Source: Opitutaceae bacterium (lineage in GTDB: Bacteria; Verrucomicrobiota; Verrucomicrobiia; Opitutales; Opitutaceae). Taken from it: 42,037 bases of DNA. Shown here piece by piece: positions 7,113 through 15,298 of this stretch (the stretch's first letter is position 1; each line of letters starts with the position of its first letter). The notes under the pieces are model-generated. The model saw only the letters and a program-made list of their open reading frames with translations, made no database searches and was not told where the DNA came from. The stretch is taken from NCBI GenBank assembly GCA_003151515.1, contig PLXS01000003.1, positions 1 through 42,037 of the forward strand, read 5' to 3'. The translations under genes and the position numbers were made by a program.

Positions 7113-8596
7113 GCCGCGCGCAGCCGCCCCTGCTTGGGTGGCCCGACCAGCAGGGCCTCCTCGACCTCGGGGGCGACCTCTGGCGGATCAAGGACGCCTG
7201 CGAGGGGACCGTGGTGTTCGGGGGGACGGGCTCCGGAAAGACCTCGGGAAGCGGGCACGCCCTGGCAAAGGCGTTTCTTGGGGCGGGATTCGGCGGCCTC
7301 GTCCTGTGCGCGAAGGCCGAGGAGCCGTCGCTGTGGCGCCGCTATGCCGCGGAGACCGGCCGGCAGAACGACCTGGCGATGTTCGGCGGCCCCGGAGGAT
7401 GGGGCTTCAATTTCATGCGCTACGAGTCCCTGCGGTCCGGGGCCGGGGCGGGGCTGACCGAGAACCTCGTGAACCTGTTCATGGAGGTCGCGTCGATCGG
7501 CTCGGGCGAGGCGCGCTCGCGCGGGGGAGACCCCTTCTGGGAGCGCGCGATGCGCTCGCTCGTGAGGAACACCGTCGACGTCCTGGTCATGGCGGGGGAG
7601 CCCGTCGGCCTCCACGCCATGTTCGACGTCATCAGGAGCGCGCCCCCGGACCTGGCGAGCCTCGCGTCGCCCGAATGGAAGGCACGCTCGGCGTGCTGGC
7701 GCCACCTCGGGGTCGCGCGGGAGAGGGCCCTTGGAACGGCCTGGGAGATCGACTGCCGGGAGGTCGCGGGCTACTGGCTGGGTCACTTCCCCACCCTCGG
7801 CGAGAAGACGCGCGGCAGCATCGTCGCCATGTTCTCGACGCTCGCCGAGGCCCTGATGCGCGGCAAGATGAGGGAGCTCTTCTGCGAGGAGACGACCCTG
7901 ACGCCCGAGGATGCGGTCGCGGGCAGGATAATAGTCGTCGACCTGCCGGTGAAGGAGTGGTCCGAGGTCGGCCGCATGGCCGCCGTAATCTGGAAGTACT
8001 GCCTGCAGAAGGCCGTCGAGCGCCGGACGGACAACGAGGGGGGCCGCGGCCGGCCGCTCTTCCTCTGGGCGGACGAGTGCCAGCACTTCGCGAGCCGCTA
8101 CGACGCGCTCTTCCAGGCCACCGCGCGCTCGTCGCGCGCGGCCAGCGTCTACCTCACGTAGGGTTACCCCAGCCTCGCCTCCGCCTTCGGGGGCGGGACG
8201 GACGGCAAGGCGCTGGCGGACACGCTCCTTGGCAACATGGCCACGAAGATCTTCCATGCGAACAGCGACGCCGAGACGAACCGCGTCGCCGCCGAGCTTG
8301 TCGGAAGGCGCCTGCAGTCGCTTCGCAGCAGGGGAAGCGGCACGACGCTGAGCCTTGGAGGCCAGGCGAGCGTGGGCTCGTCCGCCAGCCGCGGGCGCAG
8401 CGAGCACATGGACTACGACATCCAGCCCGCCGAATTCTCGCTCCTGCGCAAGGGGGGCCCGGAGAACGGGCAGATGACCGACGCCCTCGTGTTCCAGAAC
8501 GGGCGCACCTGGTCGGGCACGGGGCGCTCCTGGCGCAAGGTGGCGTTCAGGCAGCCCTCTTGGGAGCCCGCGCCGCAGCGGGGAAGGCCCCGGTGA
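7109..8596 (+). pseudogene. Soluble TraG/TraD-type coupling ATPase (T4CP 2), interrupted by an in-frame amber codon
   Basis: GTG 7109 overlaps the relaxase stop (GTGA), implying translational coupling. The P-loop GGTGSGKT is at 38-45 and Walker B FLWADECQHF has D322-E323. The frame is stopped by TAG at 8159-8161 (codon 351), in the context VYLT-stop-GYPSL. It then continues open for 144 codons to TGA at 8594-8596, with recognisable T4CP C-terminal features (LLGNMATKIFHANSDAETNR). T4CPs carry TQ at this site (the upstream paralogue has T508-Q509), so a CAG-to-TAG change is the simple explanation. There is no N-terminal membrane segment. It may be a recent pseudogene, a truncated 350-residue protein, a read-through product or a sequence error. 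Confidence 0.72.
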
Positions 8597-8614
8597 GCGC
8601 GGCCGCCCGGCGCC

Positions 8615-9589
8615 CTACTTGCCGCTGTACCAGAATCCGCGCAGCCAGTTGTGCTCGCGCAGCCGCTTGTGGAGCGCGACGGGCATGCCCGGCAGGTCGC
8701 TCACGGAGCAGTTGGCATCGGCCTGGGACGGGTTGCGCATCCCGGGGATGACCGTCCCCACGGCGTCATGGGCGAGGGCGAACTTGATCGCGGCCTGCGC
8801 CAGCGTGTAGCCGCTTCCCTCAATGCTCTTCGCCACCCGGGCGGCGCGGGCGACGGATCGCGCCAGCCGGTCGCCCTCGAAGTAGCTCCGGCGAAAGTCA
8901 CCCTCGGCGAACCGGGTCGCCTCGGTCCACTTGCCCGTGAGCGAGCCCTCGTCGAAGACCACCCTCACGATCACCCCGACATCCGCCTCGGCGGCGGCGG
9001 GCAGCAGCTCCGCCGCGGGCTCCTGCTCGAAGATGTTGTAGATGACCTGCACGACGTCGACCCACCCGTCCCGCATGAGGCCGATGACGCTGTTTTGGTC
9101 GTGTTCCGGCGTCGAGACGCCGACAAAGCGCACCTTCCCCTCCTTCTTGAGCTTCGCCAGGACCTCGAACGGCTCGGGCCTGCGGTTCCATGCCCGGGTC
9201 CACGTGTGCAGCTGCAGGATGTCCAGGTGGTCGGTGGCGAGGTTGCGGAGCCGCTGCTCGACGTTCTCGCGCAGGTACCTCTCCGGATAGCGCTCCCCCG
9301 CCACGCAGTAGGGCGACGGCGGCCAAGGGCCAGGACCCGGGGGCGTCTTCGTCGCGACGATGACCTTGTCGCGCCCGCCCTTGAGCACCTGCGCGATGAT
9401 CCTCTCGCTTCGCCCGTCCCCGTATCCGGCCGCCGTGTCGATGAAGTTGACGCCAAGGTCGAGGGCCCTGTTGAGGGCTGCGACCGAGTCCGCGTCGCTC
9501 TGGGGCCCCCAGCTTCCCCCGATCGCCCATGCACCGAAACCGATCTCCGAAACCCTGAGTCCGGTCTTCCCAAGCCTGCGGTATTTCAT
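8615..9589 (-). CDS. Aldo/keto reductase
   Basis: 324 residues, full length for the family. The AKR tetrad is visible: D51 and Y56 in FIDTAAGYGDGRSE, K81 in VIVATK, and H128 in ILQLHTW. The N-terminus YRRLGKTGLRVSEIGFGAW and the C-terminal segment AVGTVIPGMRNPSQADAN (cofactor 2'-phosphate region) are typical of NADPH-dependent AKRs related to the YajO/general stress 69 type. The substrate cannot be inferred. The gene is convergent with the T4CP 2 frame, with 18 nt between them, and no terminator is obvious. Confidence 0.9.
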   Translation of the reverse strand: MKYRRLGKTGLRVSEIGFGAWAIGGSWGPQSDADSVAALNRALDLGVNFIDTAAGYGDGRSERIIAQVLKGGRDKVIVATKTPPGPGPWPPSPYCVAGERYPERYLRENVEQRLRNLATDHLDILQLHTWTRAWNRRPEPFEVLAKLKKEGKVRFVGVSTPEHDQNSVIGLMRDGWVDVVQVIYNIFEQEPAAELLPAAAEADVGVIVRVVFDEGSLTGKWTEATRFAEGDFRRSYFEGDRLARSVARAARVAKSIEGSGYTLAQAAIKFALAHDAVGTVIPGMRNPSQADANCSVSDLPGMPVALHKRLREHNWLRGFWYSGK

Positions 9590-9768
9590 CGTTTGTTTGG
9601 TCGCTTTGCGGGATATTCATCGCATGGACCGCCGCAAGGTCAAGGGCCCCGCCCGTGCCGCGCACCGGCTTTCCGGCCACATACCCACTCCTTTCCGATT
9701 GACCGGAAGGCACTTTGGGCCGTTTTAGATATACTGATCAGCTATGGAACCCCGCTCTACTATCGGGT

Positions 9769-10722
9769 ATGTCGCTGCCTGACGACGTCATTTCTCTATT
9801 GCGTGACGAGGCCTATTTGGACCTCTGCCGCAACGCGTTAAAGGATGCGCTGGAGCGGGCGATCGCTGAAAAGCAGCAGGTCACGGAGACGCGCCCGCCG
9901 TTCGGTATTCTCGCCACGAAGAAGCAGCGGGAGACTTTCGAGTCCTCGATGCAGGTGGTCCTCGACACCGAGGCGGCGATCGAGGCGCGCCTCGGCAAGC
10001 TCGAGGCGATAGAGAACTGGCTCAAGTCGGCGATCCGCGAGCGCCTGCGCGACTACCTAAGGCAGGCGTCCGAGAATTACCGGCGCAGCGCCAAGATCGC
10101 CGAGGCCATACGGGCCTGGGATAGGCTGATCGAGCACTACGGCGAGCAGCTGCTCGCCCTGGCTCGCAACATCAAGAACGTCTCCGTTTCGTTCGCCGGG
10201 GCGGCGGGCGGCGCCAGGTCAGCGTTCAGCGACAGGGCCCAGGCTTTCGCCGAGCTGCGGATGGGGGCCGACAGCCTCGACCGGACGGCCGTGCAGCTGG
10301 AGTCGCTCACCAGGACAATGGCCATGTACGCCGCGAACTCCGCCTATCAGGACGTGCAGCTGGCCGACCTGCCGATCAAGGGGGTCGTCGGATGGGTCGA
10401 CAACCTGGCGCTCATGCACGACAGGGACGCGCTGCCGGCGGCGCAGGAGATGGAGGCCGACGCGCGCGGGATCGTCGCGAAGAAGCTGACGGAGTACCAC
10501 GGGAGCGCCGCCGCGGCGCTGGCGGCGCTGGGCACGATCGAGAACCAGGAGCTCGAGAGCTACTGGGAGGTGCTGCGGGCGCACGCCCTTGCGCACTACG
10601 TGCAGGAGCGCGACGTTGACGAGGTATTGAACGAGCTCAACGAGCGCTACGTTGTCGCGAACATCGAGCGCCGCCAGAGGGCCATAGAAAGCCAGGTCGA
10701 CCCCTACGGCCACGAGCGCTGA
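9769..10722 (+). CDS. Alpha-helical protein of unknown function
   Basis: 317 residues starting MSLPDDVISLLRDEAYLDLC. The whole protein is predicted helical by eye, with long heptad-like stretches (about 60-115 and 230-290) and no signal peptide, membrane segment or catalytic motif I recognise. An upstream in-frame ATG at 9715 would add 18 residues. I prefer 9769 because the upstream part overlaps a TATACT box (9730-9735) and reads like non-coding sequence. Its last 19 bases overlap the end of the convergent minus-strand gene at 10704. The name would be hypothetical cytoplasmic coiled-coil protein. Confidence 0.6.
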   Translation: MSLPDDVISLLRDEAYLDLCRNALKDALERAIAEKQQVTETRPPFGILATKKQRETFESSMQVVLDTEAAIEARLGKLEAIENWLKSAIRERLRDYLRQASENYRRSAKIAEAIRAWDRLIEHYGEQLLALARNIKNVSVSFAGAAGGARSAFSDRAQAFAELRMGADSLDRTAVQLESLTRTMAMYAANSAYQDVQLADLPIKGVVGWVDNLALMHDRDALPAAQEMEADARGIVAKKLTEYHGSAAAALAALGTIENQELESYWEVLRAHALAHYVQERDVDEVLNELNERYVVANIERRQRAIESQVDPYGHER

Positions 10723-12227
10723 TCGGAGGCGGCCCGCTGCTGCGCGGCCGCGTCATGGTGGCGTGAAATCAGGGCGTACTCGACCTCGAGGGGCATCTCG
10801 GAGAGCAGGGGCAGGAACTCGGCCGGATTCCTGCTGCGGGCCGGTCCCGCCAGGCTCTCCCTCACCTTGTCCCAGGACGCCGCGGTTCCGCCGACCAGCC
10901 CGGCGAGCACCCGCGCCTCGGACCCCATCCTCTGGTCCATCCCGTTTGCGCCGGCCATGCACAGCAGGGCCATGTGTCCCCCGACATTGGCCGGCGTCGC
11001 CGGGAGCGGCCTCGCGTCAAGCAGCCTGAAGGTCAGCTGCGCTGCCTCGGCGCTCGGGTGGCGCACGAGGTGCGCCGAGACGAGCGTGACCACGGGGCCG
11101 ACCCCACCCTGGTCTAGGAGCGCCGAGATCTCCCTGCGCTCGACGGCGCCCCAGCCGAGGATGGAGTAGGCGTCGAGCTTGAGCGCCTCGCGGTCGTAGG
11201 ACAGGAGCGCCGCCCCTTCCGGCCCCTCGAGGAACTTGACCACGTCGGCGGCCCTTCCGAGCTCCGAGAGCTGGCGCAGAGAGTAGTACACCTCGAACGC
11301 CGTGCTCCCTCCCCCGAGCGACACCTCAAGGCGCCTCATCCGTTCGGTCGCGCTGCCCCCGCGCATAGCCGCCGCGAGCGAGAGGACCGAGCGCGCCTCG
11401 TCCGGGATGCGCGCCTTCGCGGATAGCAGGCCGTCGATCTCGGCCGGGGTGGCGCCCATGCGCTCGGCGAAGATGAGGCCCTGCGTCCACGCGGGAACGT
11501 GGACGGCGCCCTCGCGCAGCATCCGCGCCGAGAGGCTCGCGACCGTCTTGAAGTCGCCCCGCGCGAGGAGAGCCCGAAACCAGACCTCGGCGGTGTCCTC
11601 GAAGTCGCGCCCGTGCCCGAGAAGCAGCTGCGAGTAGATCTCGTCGGAGTAGTCCGGGTTGGCGACCTGCGTGACCTGCCCGAGGAGCCGGGCCGCCGCG
11701 AGGTTGCCGGGGTCAAGCATGTAGGCGTGGCTGAGCGCAAGGAATCCCTTGCGGGCGTCCCCCGCCCGGAGCGCCCTCAAGCCCATGTCCAGGTAGTAGT
11801 CCGCTCGGGCCGCCTGGATGCGGTGCCAGGCGGGCGGCCATGCGACCACGCGAAGCGGGACGCGGTATCCTACCGCGCGCAGGGCCACGAAAGCCCCGAG
11901 CACCGAGAAAATGAGGATGGCGGCGAGCGCCCCCCCGAGCCAGGCGATCGCCCGTCCCCAGAACGGCCGCACCTGGCGCGCCGACACCGAGCAGAGCGCC
12001 CGGCCGCCGGCGCCCACGGAGATCAGCGGGCAGAGGCGCCGGAACCTGCGCCTGTCGCTCCATCCCCGGCAGGCCTCGCACCCGGTTTTTCCCGCCTCCC
12101 CCGAGTCGCTCGGGTGCTGGCACGGCGCCGCTCCGGCAGCCCCTCGGATTCGGAAGAGCGACTTGCGCGCATTCCAGTACAGGAGGCCCCACGAAAGCCG
12201 GCCGAGGTCGCCGAACCATCCCAGCAT
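10704..12227 (-). CDS. Membrane protein with Cys-rich N-terminus and TPR-like helical repeats
   Basis: 507 residues. About residues 25-70 hold spaced cysteines (APCQHPSDSGEAGKTGCEAC, then RRLCPL), a possible metal or disulfide module. A hydrophobic segment at about 90-115 (WLGGALAAILIFSVLGAFVAL) should anchor the protein. The remainder is helical hairpins with TPR-like spacing (DYYLDMGLRALRAGDARKGFLALSHAYMLDPGN), suggesting a protein-interaction scaffold facing the periplasm. I know similar conserved hypotheticals from Opitutales-like genomes, but no function. The stop TAG overlaps the 3' end of the convergent gene by 19 bp. The start is uncertain because no good ribosome site is visible. Confidence 0.65.
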   Translation of the reverse strand: MLGWFGDLGRLSWGLLYWNARKSLFRIRGAAGAAPCQHPSDSGEAGKTGCEACRGWSDRRRFRRLCPLISVGAGGRALCSVSARQVRPFWGRAIAWLGGALAAILIFSVLGAFVALRAVGYRVPLRVVAWPPAWHRIQAARADYYLDMGLRALRAGDARKGFLALSHAYMLDPGNLAAARLLGQVTQVANPDYSDEIYSQLLLGHGRDFEDTAEVWFRALLARGDFKTVASLSARMLREGAVHVPAWTQGLIFAERMGATPAEIDGLLSAKARIPDEARSVLSLAAAMRGGSATERMRRLEVSLGGGSTAFEVYYSLRQLSELGRAADVVKFLEGPEGAALLSYDREALKLDAYSILGWGAVERREISALLDQGGVGPVVTLVSAHLVRHPSAEAAQLTFRLLDARPLPATPANVGGHMALLCMAGANGMDQRMGSEARVLAGLVGGTAASWDKVRESLAGPARSRNPAEFLPLLSEMPLEVEYALISRHHDAAAQQRAASDQRSWP

Positions 12228-12282
12228 GCGGGCAATGTGCGAGCCGCCTCCGGGACCGGCAAACGTAAAGTGGGTGAGCGGG

Positions 12283-12873
12283 CTACTGGCCGCCCTCGAG
12301 CAGGTGCTTGAGCTTCTCGACCTTCGGCCGGATCACGAAGGTGCAGTATCCCTCGTTGGGGTGCTTCTCGAAGTAGTCCTGGTGGTAGTCCTCGGCCGGC
12401 CAGAACCTCCTCAGGGGCGCTATCTGCGTTGTGATCGGCTCATTGAGGGCCTTCTGCGCCAGGGCCCGGGATTTCTCGGCCGCCGCCTTCTGCGCCTCGT
12501 CCGAATAGAGGATGATCGAGCGGTACTGGCTGCCCATGTCGTGCCCCTGCCCTCCGACCTGGGTGGGGTCGTGGACCTGCCAGAAGTACGCGAGCACCCT
12601 CTCCAGGGAGACCTTTGAGGGGTCATAGTCGACCTTCACGACCTCGGCGTGCCCGGTCTCCTCGGTGCAGACCTCCCGGTAGGTCGGGTTCTCGGCCGTG
12701 CCGCCGGCATAGCCGCACGTGATGTGGGTGACCCCGGGCAGGAGCTTGTACGAGGCGTCCAGGCACCAGAAGCATCCCCCGCCGAGGACGACGGAGTCCG
12801 CGCGGGCGGTGCTTGCGAGGGTCGTCATGGCGATGAGGGCCAGCGGAAGGAGGAAGGCGCGGGGATGGGGCAT
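12283..12873 (-). CDS. msrA: Exported peptide-methionine (S)-S-oxide reductase MsrA
   Basis: About 196 residues. The catalytic motif GGCFWC lies in VVLGGGCFWCLD, followed by ITCGYAGGTAENPTYREVC and the family signature HAEVVKVDYDPSKVS. A typical end, AEDYHQDYFEKHPNEGYC, is present. An N-terminal hydrophobic stretch (AFLLPLALIAMTTLASTARA) ending in an AxA-like site indicates export, so it repairs oxidised Met in envelope proteins. The frame extends to 12915 but MPHPRAFLLP at 12873 gives a proper signal peptide and removes overlap with msrB, which ends 19 nt upstream. msrB and msrA form one operon. Confidence 0.93.
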   Translation of the reverse strand: MPHPRAFLLPLALIAMTTLASTARADSVVLGGGCFWCLDASYKLLPGVTHITCGYAGGTAENPTYREVCTEETGHAEVVKVDYDPSKVSLERVLAYFWQVHDPTQVGGQGHDMGSQYRSIILYSDEAQKAAAEKSRALAQKALNEPITTQIAPLRRFWPAEDYHQDYFEKHPNEGYCTFVIRPKVEKLKHLLEGGQ

Positions 12874-12892
12874 GGCGTTGCGCTTGGGTGGC

Positions 12893-13504
12893 TCACTTCG
12901 AGGGCGCCGCGCCATGGGATGCGACCCAGGCCTCGTACTGCTTGCGGGGCATAAATCTCAGCGACGCCGAGTTGATGCAGTAGCGCAGCCCCGTCGGCGG
13001 CGGGCCGTCGTCGAACACGTGCCCCAGGTGGGCGCCGTCGACCGTGCAGTGAACCTCGTCGCGCACCATGCCCAGGCTCGTGTCGGCCTGCGACGACACG
13101 AAGAGGGGCTCGACGGGCTTGGTGAAGCTCGGCCAGCCCGTGCCGCTGTCGAACTTGTCCCGGCTGTCGAACAGGGGCGTGTCGCTGCACACCGAGAAGT
13201 AGACTCCGTCGGCGTGGTTGTCCCAGTACTCGTTGTGGAAAGGGGACTCCGTGCCCTGCATGCGCGCCACCTCGTACTGCCCGGGAGTGAGAATCTGGCG
13301 CCACTCGGCGTCGGTGTACCTGACGGCGGCCTTTGACATATCGATGACGACGTTCGAGGGCAGCCCGCACCCGGACTTGGCCCTTGTCGAGCAGGCGGCG
13401 CCCTTCTCGGCGCCATCGGGCTGGTTCGAGGACTTCATTTCGGGATCGGCCAGCAATGTCGCCGCAAAGGAGAGAAAGGCAATGGCTGTCGCAAGATGCT
13501 TCAC
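12893..13504 (-). CDS. msrB: Exported peptide-methionine (R)-S-oxide reductase MsrB
   Basis: 203 residues with a signal peptide (MKHLATAIAFLSFAATLLA) and a linker of about 40 residues before the SelR/MsrB domain. Landmarks are TPGQYEVARMQGTESPF, FDSGTGWPSF, HLGHVFDDGPPPTGLRYCINSASLRF (catalytic Cys in RYCINS). The usual CxxC zinc pair after GxY is absent (GVYFSVCSDTPLF), so it resembles the non-zinc subclass. It is the first gene of the msrB-msrA operon, which together covers both methionine sulfoxide epimers in the envelope. Confidence 0.93.
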   Translation of the reverse strand: MKHLATAIAFLSFAATLLADPEMKSSNQPDGAEKGAACSTRAKSGCGLPSNVVIDMSKAAVRYTDAEWRQILTPGQYEVARMQGTESPFHNEYWDNHADGVYFSVCSDTPLFDSRDKFDSGTGWPSFTKPVEPLFVSSQADTSLGMVRDEVHCTVDGAHLGHVFDDGPPPTGLRYCINSASLRFMPRKQYEAWVASHGAAPSK

Positions 13505-13558
13505 GGCCCGTAAGAGTAACCCGGGTGCCCGTTTATTCCAAGCGCGCTTGCCCCGGGC

Positions 13559-13993
13559 TCAGGCGTGCTTGAAGAGCTTGGCCAGAAGCTCGCGGATCAT
13601 GACGTCGGGCGCGTGGCCGAAGACCATGCTTGGGCGAAAATAATGGCCCATGGCGACAATCTTGTCGTTGCGCGCGTTGCGCACCTGGACGTCGAACTCG
13701 ATCAGGTACGTGCTGAAGTCCCAGGTCCACATGTCGTCGTACGAGACAATGAGCTCGGTGCCCGCGGGCATCATCGTCAGGGCACCCGACGAGGCGTCGT
13801 AGCCCATGGCCCGCAGCTCCCGGGCGATGTCCTCGGCAACCCCGTAGTTGTCCGAGAGGCGCCTCTCGACGAAGATGTGCTTCGAGCTCCAGATCGCCTG
13901 GTTGGGCACCTTGCGGGTCGTCATCTGGGTGCAGCCCGCCGCGAGGAGAACCCCCAGAATCACTATCGCGAATGCATTGCCCGATTTGACCAT
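13559..13993 (-). CDS. Small lipoprotein of unknown function
   Basis: 144 residues from the ATG at 13993, giving MVKSGNAFAIVILGVLLAAGC, a convincing lipoprotein signal with lipobox LAAGC. The frame extends to 14038 but the extra 15 residues precede the basic leader and are unlikely. The mature part (TRKVPNQAIWSSKHIFVERRLSDNYGVAEDIARELRAMGY) has an alternating strand/helix pattern compatible with a small envelope domain. No family is recognised. It lies 54 nt upstream of msrB on the same strand. Confidence 0.7.
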   Translation of the reverse strand: MVKSGNAFAIVILGVLLAAGCTQMTTRKVPNQAIWSSKHIFVERRLSDNYGVAEDIARELRAMGYDASSGALTMMPAGTELIVSYDDMWTWDFSTYLIEFDVQVRNARNDKIVAMGHYFRPSMVFGHAPDVMIRELLAKLFKHA

Positions 13994-14106
13994 ATCTGCG
14001 ACGCTAGGGCCTTTGATACCGTCCGATTGCACATGCAAGAAAGAAACCTAATGTCGCGCCGTCCGTCATCCCTGCTTTGGGCGGACTGCAGGCGAGTTTC
14101 CATCCG

Positions 14107-15291
14107 ATGAACAAACCCCAGAGGAAAGGATTGAGCGGGCTGACCCGGTACGTGGTCGTGCCCCTGCTCATCCTTGCGGTCGGCATCCGTATAGGGATGT
14201 ACATCGAGAGGGCGCGGCGGCCTCCGGAGCAGCCGCAGGCCCACCGCGAGGCGGCCCCGGCACCAGCCGCCGCCGCGCCGCGCGAGGCGGCCGCCAGCCA
14301 GCCCGCCGCCCAGCCCACCTGCGAGATCTCGGCCTCATTCCAGAACAACATCTACCCGTCGCTCCTGCTGTCCTTCGGCGCGGCCTACCCCGAGTACGCC
14401 CGGTGCCTGAGCGTCGGGCTGCGCAACCTGCCCCGATCCGGGTCGCTCCAGCTGAGGATAGACTCAAACCTGTTCATAAGGCCGCTCGAGCTCGGATTCG
14501 AGGCGCCAGGGGATTCCGCGATCCTGACCCCTGAGCTGCCGTGGAACTTCGACCTGCTGCGGCGCACGTCGCAGATGGGGCCTCAGACCTTCGTCGCGAC
14601 GCTGCTCGCCGACGGTCGGGTCGCGGCGGAGGCCACTGTCGTGTGCACGGTCCACTCGGTCAACGAGGCGGTCTCGCGCATCTTCGTCCAGTCGACCGGC
14701 CAATGGCAGGACACGAGCGTCTGCTTCGCCGCCTTCGTGAACGAGGACCACCCCTGGATCAACACGCTGCTTCAGGATGCGATCGCCGCCGGAACCATCC
14801 GCGGATTCAACGGCTACCAGTCCGGCCCCCAGGGGGCCATCTTCCAGGCGCAGGCCATCTGGGACACCCTGGCCGCCCGCGGCCTGAGCTACGTAAACGT
14901 CGCGACTGACAGCGGCACCTCGCCGCTCGTCTCAACCCAGTACGTGAGGTTTCTCGACCAGTCGATCCACGACCAGGGCGCCAACTGCGTCGACGCCTCG
15001 GTCCTGTTCTGCTCCATCCTGCGCAGGATCGGCCTGAGGCCCGTGCTCCTCTTCAGGCCGGGCCACTGCTTCGTCGCCTTCTATGACAGCCCCGACGCCT
15101 CGCACCTCGTGGCCTTTGAGCCCACCATGCTCGGGCAGGCGCAATTCCCGGCCGCCGCCGCCGAGGGCGCGAAGGAGCTGCAGGCCACGCTTCCCTTCAT
15201 AGGAACCTCCCAGTACTCCCTCGTCGACATCGCCCTCTGCCGCCAGCAGGGCGTCAATCCGATATCCTTCGAGGCGCCGGATCGCGGCTGA
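14107..15291 (+). CDS. Membrane-anchored transglutaminase-like (cysteine protease fold) protein
   Basis: About 394 residues from MNKPQRKG (14107); an in-frame ATG at 14077 is less likely. One N-terminal membrane segment (about 14-31) is followed by an Ala/Pro/Glu-rich linker, a beta-rich region (about 75-185) and a C-terminal domain with C294 in GANCVDASVLFCSILRRIGL and H320 in RPGHCFVAFY. C then H about 26 residues later, with the Cys at the start of a helix, is the transglutaminase-like arrangement. The third acidic residue would be around E338 (LVAFEPTML). It probably acts on envelope proteins or peptides; the substrate is unknown. The gene stands alone, convergent with the phosphoesterase gene. 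Confidence 0.6.
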   Translation: MNKPQRKGLSGLTRYVVVPLLILAVGIRIGMYIERARRPPEQPQAHREAAPAPAAAAPREAAASQPAAQPTCEISASFQNNIYPSLLLSFGAAYPEYARCLSVGLRNLPRSGSLQLRIDSNLFIRPLELGFEAPGDSAILTPELPWNFDLLRRTSQMGPQTFVATLLADGRVAAEATVVCTVHSVNEAVSRIFVQSTGQWQDTSVCFAAFVNEDHPWINTLLQDAIAAGTIRGFNGYQSGPQGAIFQAQAIWDTLAARGLSYVNVATDSGTSPLVSTQYVRFLDQSIHDQGANCVDASVLFCSILRRIGLRPVLLFRPGHCFVAFYDSPDASHLVAFEPTMLGQAQFPAAAAEGAKELQATLPFIGTSQYSLVDIALCRQQGVNPISFEAPDRG

Positions 15292-15298
15292 CCCCTGG

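Noticed and set aside
6275..8407. 710-codon minus-strand open frame opposite the relaxase and second ATPase
   Set aside because: It lies fully antisense to motif-bearing genes and is Arg/Ala/Gly-rich in the way GC-rich shadow frames are.
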